From contig CANLEH010000004.1 in the NCBI GenBank assembly GCA_947489665.1, forward strand, positions 1-64,000: a stretch of 64,000 nucleotides of DNA. Direction: 5' to 3'. This document shows, piece after piece, positions 9,187 to 18,032 of the stretch (position 1 is the stretch's first letter; each line of letters opens with the position of its first letter). The notes under the pieces were generated by a model that saw only the letters and a list, made by a program, of their open reading frames with translations, ran no database searches and was not told where the DNA came from. The stretch comes from an uncultured Roseicyclus sp. (GTDB lineage Bacteria; Pseudomonadota; Alphaproteobacteria; Rhodobacterales; Rhodobacteraceae). A program made the translations under genes and the position numbers.

Positions 9187-9929
9187 TGGGACATAAGGTA
9201 AACCCCATCGGCATGCGTCTGCAGGTCAACCGGACCTGGGACAGCCGCTGGTACGCGAACACCAAGGAATATGGTGATCTGCTGCTGGAAGACATCAAGA
9301 TCCGCGAGTTCATCAAGAAGGGCTGGTGGGATCTGGTTGCCAAGCGTGACCGCCGCAACCCCGGTGATGCCGGGATCGCAAAGGTCATCATCGAGCGTCC
9401 GCACAAGAAGTGCCGTGTGACGATCCACTCGGCCCGTCCGGGTGTCATCATCGGCAAGAAGGGTGCGGATATCGAAGGCCTGCGCAAGGAATTGGCGAAG
9501 ATCACCGACTCGGAACTGCATCTCAACATCGTTGAGATCCGCAAGCCCGAGCTGGACGCGCAACTGGTGGCTGAGAGCATTGCTCAGCAGCTGGAACGCC
9601 GTGTGTCTTTCCGCCGTGCCATGAAGCGTGCCGTTCAAAACGCCATGCGCATGGGTGCCCTTGGCATCCGGGTCAACGTCGCGGGCCGCCTTGGCGGTGC
9701 CGAGATCGCCCGGACCGAGTGGTATCGTGAGGGCCGTGTGCCGCTTCACACCCTGCGTGCGGATATCGACTATGCACATGCCGAGGCCTCGACACCTTAT
9801 GGCATCATCGGCATCAAAACTTGGATCTTCAAAGGTGAGATCATGGAGCACGATCCGTCGGCCCGTGATCGCCGCAATCAGGAAATCCAGGAAAGCGGTG
9901 GGGCCTCGCGCCCGCGCCGTGACCGCTGA
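9186..9929 (+). CDS. rpsC: 30S ribosomal protein S3
   Basis: 247 residues. N-terminal [12 protein letters not shown], a KH domain with [12 protein letters not shown], and a C-terminal domain with [17 protein letters not shown]3 sits at the mRNA entry site and has helicase activity in the ribosome. Its start overlaps the rplV stop by one base (TAATG), indicating coupling. The C-terminal tail after residue 215 is rich in Arg and Glu, as usual for the group. Confidence 0.98.
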   Translation: MGHKVNPIGMRLQVNRTWDSRWYANTKEYGDLLLEDIKIREFIKKGWWDLVAKRDRRNPGDAGIAKVIIERPHKKCRVTIHSARPGVIIGKKGADIEGLRKELAKITDSELHLNIVEIRKPELDAQLVAESIAQQLERRVSFRRAMKRAVQNAMRMGALGIRVNVAGRLGGAEIARTEWYREGRVPLHTLRADIDYAHAEASTPYGIIGIKTWIFKGEIMEHDPSARDRRNQEIQESGGASRPRRDR

Positions 9930-9942
9930 GGAGGTCTGATCA

Positions 9943-10356
9943 ATGTTGCAACCCAAACGGACAAAGTTCCGCAAGATGCACAAAGGCCGGATCAAAGGCG
10001 AAGCGAAGGGCGGGTCTGACCTGAACTTCGGCACCTTTGGTCTGAAAGCCCTGCAGCCCGAGCGCGTCACTGCGCGCCAAATCGAAGCCGCCCGTCGGGC
10101 CATGACGCGTCACATGAAGCGTCAGGGTCGCGTCTGGATCCGGATCTTCCCGGACACCCCGGTCACCTCCAAGCCCGTCGAAGTGCGTATGGGTAAGGGT
10201 AAGGGTTCAGTCGATTTCTGGGCCTGCAAGGTCAAGCCTGGCCGGATCATGTTCGAGATCGACGGTGTGTCGGAGCCGATCGCCCGTGAGGCCCTGCGCC
10301 TTGCTGCGATGAAGCTTCCGGTCAAGACCCGCACCGTGGTCCGCGAAGACTGGTAA
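9943..10356 (+). CDS. rplP: 50S ribosomal protein L16
   Basis: 137 residues, with [33 protein letters not shown] and [16 protein letters not shown]16 binds near the A-site tRNA elbow. GAGGAGG lies 9 nt before the ATG. It is the last gene of the second module: a terminator follows at 10446 and rpmC, its normal partner, is 5.6 kb away. Confidence 0.98.
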   Translation: MLQPKRTKFRKMHKGRIKGEAKGGSDLNFGTFGLKALQPERVTARQIEAARRAMTRHMKRQGRVWIRIFPDTPVTSKPVEVRMGKGKGSVDFWACKVKPGRIMFEIDGVSEPIAREALRLAAMKLPVKTRTVVREDW

Positions 10357-10445
10357 GGGTAGAGTCTGCCGCAGGCGGGCTCTCACCAGTGGCGCATTGG
10401 TGATTTCGCAGAAATTGCTCCAAGCCCACGCCGGTAAAGAAATCA

Positions 10446-10482
10446 GAAAGCCCCCGTCGACAGATCGGCGGGGGCTTTCCCT
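10446..10482 (+). terminator. Rho-independent terminator after rplP
   Basis: GAAAGCCCCCG and CGGGGGCTTTC form an 11-bp stem with a 12-base loop, followed by a weak pyrimidine-rich tail. It ends the second ribosomal module about 90 nt after rplP. Confidence 0.8.
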
Positions 10483-10516
10483 TGTCAGCTGTGCTGCTCT
10501 GGTGTCCCTTGGTGGA

Positions 10517-11032
10517 ATGGAACAGCTTGTCATCATACCGCGCCTGTCAGTCGGTCCGCTTGAATTCGGCACGAGCCAAGAGGCGGTCGCGGCGTTGCTT
10601 GGGCCGCCGCAGAACAGTTTCCGTATCGGCGGCGGTGGTGGTGTGTGCCAGATCTGGGATGGTTTGGCTTTTTCGTCCTGTGATTTCACGGAAGATCGCC
10701 TTGAGGCTCTCACCATCAACCGTAGCGTTGCAAAATCTGTTCTGCTTGGTGAAGTCGACCTGTTGCAGCAGCCACTGGATCAGATGCTGGCCGCACTGGA
10801 TCGAATGAACGGCGGCACCGATCAAATTCAGGGTGGGTCGCTTGCCTACGAGGAACTCGGGCTGGTCCTGAGCCAATTCGAGGATGCTGGGGCGCGAGAA
10901 TTGGTTTTGACCTCCCAAAGCATCGCAGCCGTTGAGCCGACACGGCCCATCGGGCTTCAGGGCGCGCTGGATTACTACCGGGCACAGAAGGGAACGGACC
11001 CCGCAGAAGATGCTTTCGGGCAATGGCCGTAG
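10517..11032 (+). CDS. Hypothetical cytoplasmic protein
   Basis: 171 residues, no signal peptide or membrane segment. The opening GPLEFGTSQEAVAALLGPP has the FG-x-s-x-x-E-V-x-x-x-L-G-P pattern of many small predicted immunity or assembly-type folds, followed by a Gly-rich GGGGGVCQIW and mostly amphipathic sequence. No family was recognised with confidence. The ATG at 10517 is chosen because the upstream part of the frame reads through the rplP terminator. First cargo gene after rplP, on the same strand. Confidence 0.6.
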   Translation: MEQLVIIPRLSVGPLEFGTSQEAVAALLGPPQNSFRIGGGGGVCQIWDGLAFSSCDFTEDRLEALTINRSVAKSVLLGEVDLLQQPLDQMLAALDRMNGGTDQIQGGSLAYEELGLVLSQFEDAGARELVLTSQSIAAVEPTRPIGLQGALDYYRAQKGTDPAEDAFGQWP

Positions 11033-11042
11033 TGTGCTGTGC

Positions 11043-11474
11043 CTAGCCCAACCGCACCTCTTCCAGATGGTTTTCGATGTGCATCAGGTGCGCCAGAGCG
11101 AACTGGTCCTTGCCGAGCGCGCCGAAGGCGAAGTGCGGGCGGAGCGCTCCGTTGAAGTCCCGGAAGGTTTCGAGGGACCTCACGAGACGATGAAGGCCTG
11201 CATCGGCTGACACGTCGCCGATGACTTCACCGGGGATCGGCTCATCAAGGCCGTGGCTCATCCGACCTCGCATCTTGAAGACTGTGAAGGCGAGTTTGCC
11301 AGCGGTCATCTGGAAGAGCTTCGGCTTCTCCTCCGGGTAGCCGGACATGGAGAACTCCACCCCTTGGGCGAGATGGCTGAAGGTGCGTCCCAGATCCCAG
11401 TCGCCAGTCGATTGGATGGCTGAAAGGTCCAGTTCGTCGAGGCGGCGAAACGCGGTGTCGAGGGCGTTGGTCAT
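11043..11474 (-). CDS. DUF1569 / DinB-like four-helix protein
   Basis: 143 residues, starting MTNALDTAFRRLDELD. WDLGRTFSHLAQGVEFSM and the C-terminal ALAHLMHIENHLEEV carry the spaced His residues of DUF1569-type DinB-like proteins, which form four-helix bundles that can hold a metal ion. The biochemical role is unknown; related enzymes include thiol S-transferases. A much longer frame exists upstream but overlaps the next gene. The neighbouring muramidase lies on the same strand 31 nt upstream. Confidence 0.65.
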   Translation of the reverse strand: MTNALDTAFRRLDELDLSAIQSTGDWDLGRTFSHLAQGVEFSMSGYPEEKPKLFQMTAGKLAFTVFKMRGRMSHGLDEPIPGEVIGDVSADAGLHRLVRSLETFRDFNGALRPHFAFGALGKDQFALAHLMHIENHLEEVRLG

Positions 11475-11505
11475 GGGGCCACTAGAGGCCGTCTGATTGT
11501 GCCGG

Positions 11506-12213
11506 TCAACCTGTGGGCCAGATCGCCTCCATCCCGCCGCTGAATTCGGCCCAAGACATCGTCGCGCGGTTGCCGGCGTAGCCTTGGTAGTAGGACCGTC
11601 CATTGGGGAGCGGCAGGCCGGCCCAGATGCGGGCGAGGTTGTGCATGAAGTCGCGGCGACCGAGTTCTCCCCCTTCGAACGCCTGCAGGCCTGCCTCGTC
11701 CAGCAGGACGGTTGCGAGGCTATCCTGCACCTCAGCCGTGAAGCGGACCTCCGGCCCATAGCCGCGGATCCGGGCGACGCGGCGCAGCGTGTCAGGGATG
11801 AACTGGTAGCGTCCGATGGCGTGGGGTTGGCCGGGGGTGGCGGTGATCCAGGCGTAAATCTCCCCAAGGGTCATCTGCGTGGGCGGACGCGGTGTGCGGA
11901 TGCGCGCGCCGTGCTGGACGGCGTCGTAGCCCGCTTGCCCGGCTTCAGCACGAGAAATCAAGGTGAGGAGCCGCGCGGTTGATTGGCCAACACCGGTGGG
12001 GGCGGGGGCGCGGACCGGAAAGGGCGCGAAGAAGCTGCCATCCTGTGTGCCCGCGAACAGTGATCCATTGATTGCGGTCGTGGAACCTAGGCCGCCTTCG
12101 ATCAGCGGTGCGGCTCGGGTGACGAGAGGCGCTACATCGGCCTTGGCCAGCCCTGCGATCAGGAAGATGAGCGTGAGGGGCAGGAAGAGTGCCCCGTAAA
12201 GCCGGTTTGCCAT
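11506..12213 (-). CDS. Exported lysozyme-like (GH104-type) muramidase
   Basis: 235 residues with an N-terminal hydrophobic signal (LFLPLTLIFLIAGLAKA). Residues about 85-235 resemble the phage-type lysozyme fold of the GH104 family: LISRAEAGQAGYDAVQHG supplies a Glu, and PHAIGRYQFIPDTL matches the diagnostic A-x-G-x-Y-Q-F segment. It would cleave peptidoglycan in the periplasm. The ATG at 12213 has GAGG 10 nt upstream; a TTG at 12222 is too close to it. No phage genes are near, so a host enzyme is more likely than a prophage remnant. Confidence 0.7.
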   Translation of the reverse strand: MANRLYGALFLPLTLIFLIAGLAKADVAPLVTRAAPLIEGGLGSTTAINGSLFAGTQDGSFFAPFPVRAPAPTGVGQSTARLLTLISRAEAGQAGYDAVQHGARIRTPRPPTQMTLGEIYAWITATPGQPHAIGRYQFIPDTLRRVARIRGYGPEVRFTAEVQDSLATVLLDEAGLQAFEGGELGRRDFMHNLARIWAGLPLPNGRSYYQGYAGNRATMSWAEFSGGMEAIWPTG

Positions 12214-12299
12214 TCTGGCCAAGCCTCAATCGTTCGTCTTGGGCGCAGCATGGCGGCAATATCTTTCCAAACCGTTGCCGCGCGCCTACACAAGCGCCC

Positions 12300-12920
12300 A
12301 TGGCTCAGATCAAATCCCTTTTCGCGACCCGACTTTATCACGCCAAGCTGGCCGAGTTCGGCCCGGCCGTGGATGGGGATGAGTTGATGGCCTCGTGCTT
12401 TTCCATCGCCGATGACGATGAGGCGGGGCAGGAATGGTGCGAGGAAAACGGGTTTCCGGGCTATACCTCTTACGCATCGCTGACGGACCTGCCGTGGCGG
12501 TTTCCGATTTTCGCGCAGGTGGTTGAGGCTCTGGACAAGCACGTTGCGGCGTTTGCGGAGGATCTGGAATTCGATCTGGAAGACCGCGCGCTCAAGCTGG
12601 AAGATATCTGGATCAACATCTTGCCCGAGGGGGGCATCCATACCTCTCATATCCATCCGCATTCTGTCATTTCGGGCACGACCTACGTGGCGGTGCCGCC
12701 GGGTGCGCGGTCGATCAAGCTGGAAGACCCGCGCCATGCGATGATGATGGCCGCGCCTGCGCGCAAGGCGGATGCGCGGGAGGAGTTGCGGGCCTTCGTC
12801 TACCCCAACCCGCAAGCCGGGGACGTACTGTTGTGGGAAAGCTGGCTGCGCCACGAAGTGCCCATGAACATGGATGAAGATGACCGGATTAGTGTCAGCT
12901 TCAATTACAGCTGGGCCTGA
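12300..12920 (+). CDS. 2OG-Fe(II) oxygenase of the TIGR02466 type
   Basis: 206 residues. SHIHPHSVISGTTYV (116-130) and WLRHEV (182-187) supply His ligands, and R197 in DRISVSFN is placed to bind 2-oxoglutarate. These match the putative 2OG-Fe(II) oxygenase family TIGR02466. The substrate is unknown. The next gene is a methyltransferase on the same strand, 69 nt downstream, which invites a link, but no pathway is known. Confidence 0.78.
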   Translation: MAQIKSLFATRLYHAKLAEFGPAVDGDELMASCFSIADDDEAGQEWCEENGFPGYTSYASLTDLPWRFPIFAQVVEALDKHVAAFAEDLEFDLEDRALKLEDIWINILPEGGIHTSHIHPHSVISGTTYVAVPPGARSIKLEDPRHAMMMAAPARKADAREELRAFVYPNPQAGDVLLWESWLRHEVPMNMDEDDRISVSFNYSWA

Positions 12921-12989
12921 AGGCTTTTCTTGCACGAGGACGTTGCCTCGTGTTCTGGTGCGCCAAACAAAAACAGGCGGAGCAGGCAC

Positions 12990-13649
12990 ATGGCGAGCGG
13001 AAACCCAATAACGTACCTCACGGAGGCATCGCGGCGAGAGAGCTTTGAGTTCTTCAAGGAGCATATGGAGCAGTCCATGCTGTTCCGAAACCAAGACAGA
13101 AATCGCGACTATGCAATCAACCGTGCGATCAAGAACGGGATCGAGGATGGTCTTTACGTCGAGTTCGGTGTTGCAGGTGGTGACGGCTCCCGCCGGTTCG
13201 GGGAGGCATTGAAGCCCCATGGCCTGGCGCTGACTGGCTTCGACAGTTTCGAAGGGTTGGAAGAGGATTGGACCGGCATTCAGACAGGCCGCGAGGCGGG
13301 CGCATTCACCCAAGGGGGAAAATTGCCGAAAGTGCCGGGCAATGTGACGCTGGTGAAGGGCTGGGTGCAGGACACGCTTCCGGACTATCTGAAGGATACT
13401 GGAAAAAGGCCGTTCGCCTTCGTGCATCTGGATATGGATACCTACACACCGACCGCTTATTCACTGAAGGCGATCAAGAAGCGGCTGGTGAAGGGAACGG
13501 TGATCCTGTTTGACGAGCTATATGGTTATCCCGGTTGGAAGCACCACGAATACAAGGCCCTGACCGAGGTGCTGAAGGAAGACGATTACCAATATATCAG
13601 CTTCTCGGTTGAGAGCGTGGCGATTGAGATATTGCGCAAGCCGAAATGA
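12990..13649 (+). CDS. TylF/MycF-like class I SAM-dependent methyltransferase
   Basis: 219 residues. YVEFGVAGGDGSRRF is SAM-binding motif I, LTGFDSFEGLEEDW is the motif II region seen in TylF/MycF-type O-methyltransferases, and HLDMDTYTPTAYSL followed by LFDELYGYPGW gives the metal-binding Asp residues. Likely a Mg2+-dependent O-methyltransferase acting on a small molecule or sugar. Start MASGNPIT at 12990 has GGCGGAG upstream. Confidence 0.78.
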   Translation: MASGNPITYLTEASRRESFEFFKEHMEQSMLFRNQDRNRDYAINRAIKNGIEDGLYVEFGVAGGDGSRRFGEALKPHGLALTGFDSFEGLEEDWTGIQTGREAGAFTQGGKLPKVPGNVTLVKGWVQDTLPDYLKDTGKRPFAFVHLDMDTYTPTAYSLKAIKKRLVKGTVILFDELYGYPGWKHHEYKALTEVLKEDDYQYISFSVESVAIEILRKPK

Positions 13650-13652
13650 TGG

Positions 13653-14270
13653 TCACTCGGCAGGAATGATTGCGTTTGGTGACTGCGACCGTCCCAGTGC
13701 GATGGCACCCAGGATCGCGGTGTAGAGTGTCAGCAGGTAGAGCGGATAGGCAATCAAGACGGGCTCCCATGCGCCTACGGCGAGGGTTGCGAGGGCCGAG
13801 GCGATCCAGAACGTGACCCAGGTCGAGAGTGTCTCGGACTGAGGGTCACAATAGGCTTTCGCTACGGTAAGGGCTCCACCCAGCAGGCTGATCGAGATGG
13901 TGATGCCGAGGGCGTAGGCTGAATTGGCGGTGAAGTACCACAAGATAAGGCCGAAGGCCGCAAGGGCGAGGACCGCCCAATCGCCGGGGCGCAGGAAACG
14001 GCCAACACCACAGATGATGGACATTGCGAAGACAAGGATCGTGCCGCCGACTTGGACGACTGCAAAGCCGAGGGAGGCCATGGCACCTTCGCTGATTTGC
14101 GAGGCCAGCGCGACGGAGCCCAGGATGGACCAGATCAGCCAGCACGCGCGCTGGGGCTGCGTGCGGCCGGTGATGATGTCGCGAAGGTACGGCAGGTAGC
14201 CCACGGTGCTGAGCGCGGCAGAGGCGAGGCCGAGCCAGATCAATACGTCGATGGAAACCCAAAGGTCCAT
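13653..14270 (-). CDS. Multi-pass membrane protein, PQ-loop-like
   Basis: 205 residues with about seven hydrophobic segments. The first pair (LIWLGLASAALSTVGYLPYL, then RTQPQRACWLIW) resembles a PQ-loop/SWEET repeat with the Pro-Gln dipeptide at a helix end. Small-solute transport is possible but unproven. Convergent with the methyltransferase gene, with 3 nt between stops. Confidence 0.6.
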   Translation of the reverse strand: MDLWVSIDVLIWLGLASAALSTVGYLPYLRDIITGRTQPQRACWLIWSILGSVALASQISEGAMASLGFAVVQVGGTILVFAMSIICGVGRFLRPGDWAVLALAAFGLILWYFTANSAYALGITISISLLGGALTVAKAYCDPQSETLSTWVTFWIASALATLAVGAWEPVLIAYPLYLLTLYTAILGAIALGRSQSPNAIIPAE

Positions 14271-14361
14271 GAAAGCCCCGAAACCAATACGTCAAATCAA
14301 TAGGGTGACGTTAAGGGAAACGGGACGTTCGGGTAGTGCGGGAAACCTTACTCTCAGACGA

Positions 14362-15003
14362 TCAGATGTGCCCGAGATAGTAGCCGATGGCCTCGGCGAG
14401 TTCCGTTTCCTCGTAGCCGAAATGGGAGCGGATGACGGATTCGAGGTGCCGGAAGATGGCGGCGGCCTTACCGAAGTTTTCGTCCGTGGGGTCAGCGATG
14501 AGTGCGTCGGCGGCGCGGTCGAGGCGGATGAGGAGCTCGTGCACGACCTCATGCTCGGCCTTCAGCTTGGCGACGATCTCGGCGAAAAGGCCGGAGCCTG
14601 CGGCCTCGATCCGGGGGAACATGTCGGCGGCCTCGATATCGTGGTGCATCATCAGGATGCGGCATTCTTGCCCACAGAGGGAGCCAAAGGCGCGCAGGTT
14701 TTCGGACATGTCGAGGGACAGGACGATCCGCTTGAGATGCTCGGGCGGGGCGTCCCCGGCCTCGATCCGGGCAAGGACGGCACTGAGGCGGGCCATCTCC
14801 ATCAGGTAGTGACGGTGGATGAGGGCGAGTTGCTTGCCCTGTTGGCGGTGCTGGTCGGTTGCCTCGGGGACCGGCGGCGGCGTGGGGCGGGCGGCCTCGT
14901 CGAGGGTTAGGGCGGTGAGCGGGAGGGTGGAGAGGTTGGGCATGGGGAGAGTTTTGACTACGATGGAGTTATCGAGAGTGGGTGGACGCAACTGCACCAG
15001 CAT
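14362..15003 (-). CDS. Hemerythrin HHE-domain protein
   Basis: 213 residues. After a proline-rich N-terminus (about 1-50) come the di-iron ligand positions of hemerythrin: H63/H65 (LIHRHYLME), H120-H121 with E125 (MMHHDIEAADMFP), H151 and H155 (AEHEVVHELL) and H194 with E198 (SHFGYEE). Such proteins bind O2 or NO, or sense oxygen or iron. Cytosolic; no partner domain. The start at 15003 has GGAG 13 nt upstream, slightly far. Confidence 0.85.
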   Translation of the reverse strand: MLVQLRPPTLDNSIVVKTLPMPNLSTLPLTALTLDEAARPTPPPVPEATDQHRQQGKQLALIHRHYLMEMARLSAVLARIEAGDAPPEHLKRIVLSLDMSENLRAFGSLCGQECRILMMHHDIEAADMFPRIEAAGSGLFAEIVAKLKAEHEVVHELLIRLDRAADALIADPTDENFGKAAAIFRHLESVIRSHFGYEETELAEAIGYYLGHI

Positions 15004-15077
15004 GTGTTCTGCTTACTCCAGAGTGGGCGCACTGTCGGTGAAAGAACGGATGCTTATCGAGCGAAGAGGAGCCAAGA

Positions 15078-15803
15078 TTGACCAGGCTTGAAAAAATGCT
15101 GAGCGTTGGCCTCGAAGGCTGGGTGAACTTCGAGAGGGCGTGTAAGCGAACTGAGTTGTTGAGCGAAGCCTACTTGTCTTTGCCTATCGCACAAATCCTT
15201 AACTCACATACCGGCAAACGAGTAGTTTCTGAATTTCGTCATCCGATTTTGGCACCACTGTCTTCTACCTCTGGAAGACGACCGACAACTGATTTCGTTG
15301 TCTGTGATCACGACGATGCAATTGCCGTTGCGATTGAGTCCAAATGGGTTGGCCGTTCGAGTCCTACTCCAAAAATGATTTTGTGGGACTTGATGCGCTT
15401 GGAGCTTATCCGCCGTGAATTTGACGCAGAGTGCTTCTTCATTATGGCAGGAACAAAGAAGAAGCTTGAAGCCCTATCCAACAAAGCCGGGTTCAAGGAC
15501 AAAAAGTCCAAAGGTCGTGGGCGTCCCTTGCTGAGGCTTGACGCCAATGCTCTCAATCGTGTGCGGCTGGACTCCACAGATGTCTTTCGCAGGAAAATTC
15601 TCAGAGAAATCTACAGCAAGTATCAGGAGGTAGAATTCCCAACAGCACTTGCCACGAGACGTGCATCGCCATTGATGACTGAGGCCAAGAACCGCGCGTA
15701 TCAGGTGTATGTATGGAGGCTTATTGATACGACTGCTTCATTGGCAAAGCCAACAAACAGTATTCATTTTCATATTAACCCGGCGGATCGAAAAAAAGCC
15801 TAG
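15078..15803 (+). CDS. Low-GC orphan protein with a PD-(D/E)XK nuclease-like core
   Basis: 241 residues from a TTG preceded by GAGGAG at 6 nt. Residues 52-89 read like a restriction-endonuclease core: E52 (SEFRHP), D72 (TTDFVVCD), then a hydrophobic strand ending E87-S-K89 (AVAIESKWV). No methylase or antitoxin adjoins it. Two 60-base lines I counted inside the gene are 43% and 45% GC, far below the surrounding ribosomal genes. It may be a nuclease of an anti-phage or toxin type, or a decayed restriction enzyme; the assignment rests on motif spacing only. Confidence 0.6.
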   Translation: MTRLEKMLSVGLEGWVNFERACKRTELLSEAYLSLPIAQILNSHTGKRVVSEFRHPILAPLSSTSGRRPTTDFVVCDHDDAIAVAIESKWVGRSSPTPKMILWDLMRLELIRREFDAECFFIMAGTKKKLEALSNKAGFKDKKSKGRGRPLLRLDANALNRVRLDSTDVFRRKILREIYSKYQEVEFPTALATRRASPLMTEAKNRAYQVYVWRLIDTTASLAKPTNSIHFHINPADRKKA

Positions 15804-15827
15804 TCGGGTTCCGCTCGGAACTACCGC

Positions 15828-15856
15828 TTGCCAACCGCCCCTAACCCCCCTATACG
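15828..15856 (+). promoter_or_regulatory. Predicted sigma70 promoter of the rpmC module
   Basis: TTGCCA (15828-15833), 17 nt, TATACG (15851-15856), 83 nt before rpmC. The hexamers and spacing are the same as for the rpsJ promoter. It restarts ribosomal transcription just after the low-GC cargo gene. Confidence 0.78.
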
Positions 15857-15939
15857 GCCCCCTCATTCACCGAACTCCACGGGAATCAGCGTAACCCGCC
15901 CATGCGGCGCGCCCTCGTGATGTTGAAAGGAAAAAGGCG

Positions 15940-16146
15940 ATGAACGCCCAGGAACTGCGTGACAAGACGCCGGACCAGCTTCGTGATGAGCTGACGGCGC
16001 TCAAGAAGGAGGCCTTCAACCTCCGCTTCCAGCAGGCCACCGGCCAGCTCGAAAACACTGCTCGTATGCGTCAGGTTCGCCGTGACGCCGCGCGCGTCAA
16101 GACCATTCTGAACGAAAAAGCGGCCGCTGCCGCAGCGGAGGCCTGA
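15940..16146 (+). CDS. rpmC: 50S ribosomal protein L29
   Basis: 68 residues, with the L29 pattern [16 protein letters not shown] and [20 protein letters not shown]; the tail is Ala-rich. L29 sits by the tunnel exit next to L23. First gene of the third module (rpmC to rpmD); GAAAGG precedes the ATG. Confidence 0.97.
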   Translation: MNAQELRDKTPDQLRDELTALKKEAFNLRFQQATGQLENTARMRQVRRDAARVKTILNEKAAAAAAEA

Positions 16147-16149
16147 TCT

Positions 16150-16380
16150 ATGCCCAAGCGTATTTTGACCGGCACCGTGACCAGCGACGCCAACGAACAG
16201 ACCGTGACCGTTTCCGTGGAGCGCCGCTTCAAGCACCCGGTCATGCAGAAGACCATCCGGAAGTCCAAGAAGTATCGGGCACATGATCCGGAGAACACGT
16301 TCAAGGTAGGTGACACAGTCCGCATTCAGGAATGTGCCCCTGTCTCGAAATCCAAGCGCTGGGAGGTTCTCGCTTCCTGA
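16150..16380 (+). CDS. rpsQ: 30S ribosomal protein S17
   Basis: 76 residues: [19 protein letters not shown], then [18 protein letters not shown] and the OB-fold ending [18 protein letters not shown]. Primary 16S rRNA binder. It starts 3 nt after rpmC. Confidence 0.97.
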   Translation: MPKRILTGTVTSDANEQTVTVSVERRFKHPVMQKTIRKSKKYRAHDPENTFKVGDTVRIQECAPVSKSKRWEVLAS

Positions 16381-16460
16381 GAAGCGTCAACCTTTCGGTT
16401 TGATCGAAACCCCCGGGCCAATGTGCAAACTGCCGGTTCGGGACGTCGGGAGAAACCAAT

Positions 16461-16829
16461 ATGATCCAGATGCAGACCAATCTGGATGTTGCTGACAATA
16501 GCGGCGCTCGCCGTGTTCAGTGCATCAAGGTCCTGGGTGGTTCCAAACGCAAGTACGCCTCTGTGGGCGACATCATCGTGGTGTCGGTCAAAGAGGCTAT
16601 TCCGCGTGGTCGTGTGAAGAAGGGTGATGTCCGTAAGGCCGTCGTCGTTCGCACCGCCAAGGAAGTGCGTCGTGAGGATGGCACCGCCATTCGCTTCGAC
16701 CGCAACGCCGCCGTCATCCTCAACAACAACAACGAGCCGATCGGCACCCGTATCTTCGGGCCGGTTGTTCGTGAGCTGCGCGCGAAGAACTTCATGAAGA
16801 TCATCTCGCTTGCGCCGGAGGTGCTGTAA
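16461..16829 (+). CDS. rplN: 50S ribosomal protein L14
   Basis: 122 residues beginning [18 protein letters not shown], with [13 protein letters not shown] and [13 protein letters not shown] at the end, all diagnostic. L14 contacts the 30S subunit and is the docking site of RsfS. An 80-nt gap separates it from rpsQ; I see no terminator there. Confidence 0.98.
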
Positions 16830-16830
16830 G

Positions 16831-17136
16831 ATGGCAGCTAAGCTCAAGAAGGGCGACAAGGTCGTCGTGCTTGCCGGTAAGGACAAGGGCAAGGAAGGCG
16901 AAATCGCCTCCGTGAACCCCAAGGCCGGCAAAGCCATTGTGGACGGCGTGAACATCGCCATCCGTCACACCAAGCAAAGCCAGTCCAGCCAAGGTGGCCG
17001 CATCCCTCAGGCGATGCCCATCGACCTGTCGAACCTTGCCCTGCTGGATAGCAACGGCAAAGCAACCCGCGTTGGCTTCCGTGAGGAAGACGGCAAGAAG
17101 GTCCGCTTCGCCAAGACCACGGGGGACGTGATCTGA
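16831..17136 (+). CDS. rplX: 50S ribosomal protein L24
   Basis: 101 residues with a KOW motif ([18 protein letters not shown]) and [13 protein letters not shown]24 is an assembly initiator protein. The ATG at 16831 gives the family N-terminus MAAKLKKGD; an upstream GTG frame lacks homology. Its stop overlaps the rplE start by one base. Confidence 0.97.
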   Translation: MAAKLKKGDKVVVLAGKDKGKEGEIASVNPKAGKAIVDGVNIAIRHTKQSQSSQGGRIPQAMPIDLSNLALLDSNGKATRVGFREEDGKKVRFAKTTGDVI

Positions 17137-17696
17137 TGCTGGATACCGCCAACTACACCCCGCGTCTGAAGGCCGCTTACAAGGATGCCATCAAGGCAGC
17201 CATGAAAGAGGAATTCGGCTACAAGAACGACATGCAGATCCCGCGCCTTGAGAAGATCGTTCTCAACATCGGCGCCGGGGCTGAAAGCGTGAAGGATTCC
17301 AAGAAGGCCAAATCGGCTCAGGAAGATCTGACCGCCATCGCAGGCCAGCACGCTGTCATCACCAAAGCAAAGAAGTCCATCGCTGGCTTCCGCGTTCGGG
17401 AAGACATGCCGCTTGGCACGAAGGTCACGCTGCGCGGCGACCGCATGTACGACTTCCTTGACCGCCTCACCACCATCGCAATGCCCCGCATTCGCGACTT
17501 CCGTGGTGTGAAGCCGTCGTTCGACGGTCGTGGCAACTTTGCCATGGGCATCAAGGAGCACATCGTTTTCCCCGAGATCAACTTCGACAAAGTCGACGAA
17601 GTCTGGGGCATCGACGTGATCATTGTCACAACGGCGGACACGGACGCCGAGGCGAAGTCGCTTCTGAAGCACTTCAACATGCCGTTCAACGCCTGA
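17136..17696 (+). CDS. rplE: 50S ribosomal protein L5
   Basis: 186 residues: [28 protein letters not shown], and [19 protein letters not shown]5 binds 5S rRNA and touches P-site tRNA. TGATG overlap with rplX indicates coupled translation. Confidence 0.98.
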   Translation: MLDTANYTPRLKAAYKDAIKAAMKEEFGYKNDMQIPRLEKIVLNIGAGAESVKDSKKAKSAQEDLTAIAGQHAVITKAKKSIAGFRVREDMPLGTKVTLRGDRMYDFLDRLTTIAMPRIRDFRGVKPSFDGRGNFAMGIKEHIVFPEINFDKVDEVWGIDVIIVTTADTDAEAKSLLKHFNMPFNA

Positions 17697-17714
17697 CGCG
17701 AGAGGAATAGACAC

Positions 17715-18020
17715 ATGGCCAAAGTTTCCATGGTTCAACGTGAACTCAAGCGTCAGCGCCTGGTGGAGAAGTATGCCGCCAAGCGTGCCGCGCTGAAAGA
17801 GATCGCAAATGACGAAGACAAGCCGATGGAAGAGCGCTTCAAGGCGCGTCTGAAACTGGCGAAACTGCCGCGCAACAGCTCGGCCACCCGTCTTCACAAC
17901 CGTTGCCAGCTGACCGGTCGCCCGAAGGCGTATTACCGCAAGCTGAAAATGTCGCGGATCAAGCTGCGTGATTTGGCCTCCAACGGTCAGATCCCCGGCA
18001 TGGTCAAGTCGAGCTGGTAA
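17715..18020 (+). CDS. rpsN: 30S ribosomal protein S14 (zinc-free type)
   Basis: 101 residues, with [20 protein letters not shown] and the C-terminal [15 protein letters not shown]. Only one Cys is present, so it is the long form without a zinc ribbon. S14 is in the 30S head near S3 and S10. GAGAGGAAT precedes the start. Confidence 0.98.
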   Translation: MAKVSMVQRELKRQRLVEKYAAKRAALKEIANDEDKPMEERFKARLKLAKLPRNSSATRLHNRCQLTGRPKAYYRKLKMSRIKLRDLASNGQIPGMVKSSW

Positions 18021-18032
18021 GGAGCAGATAAG

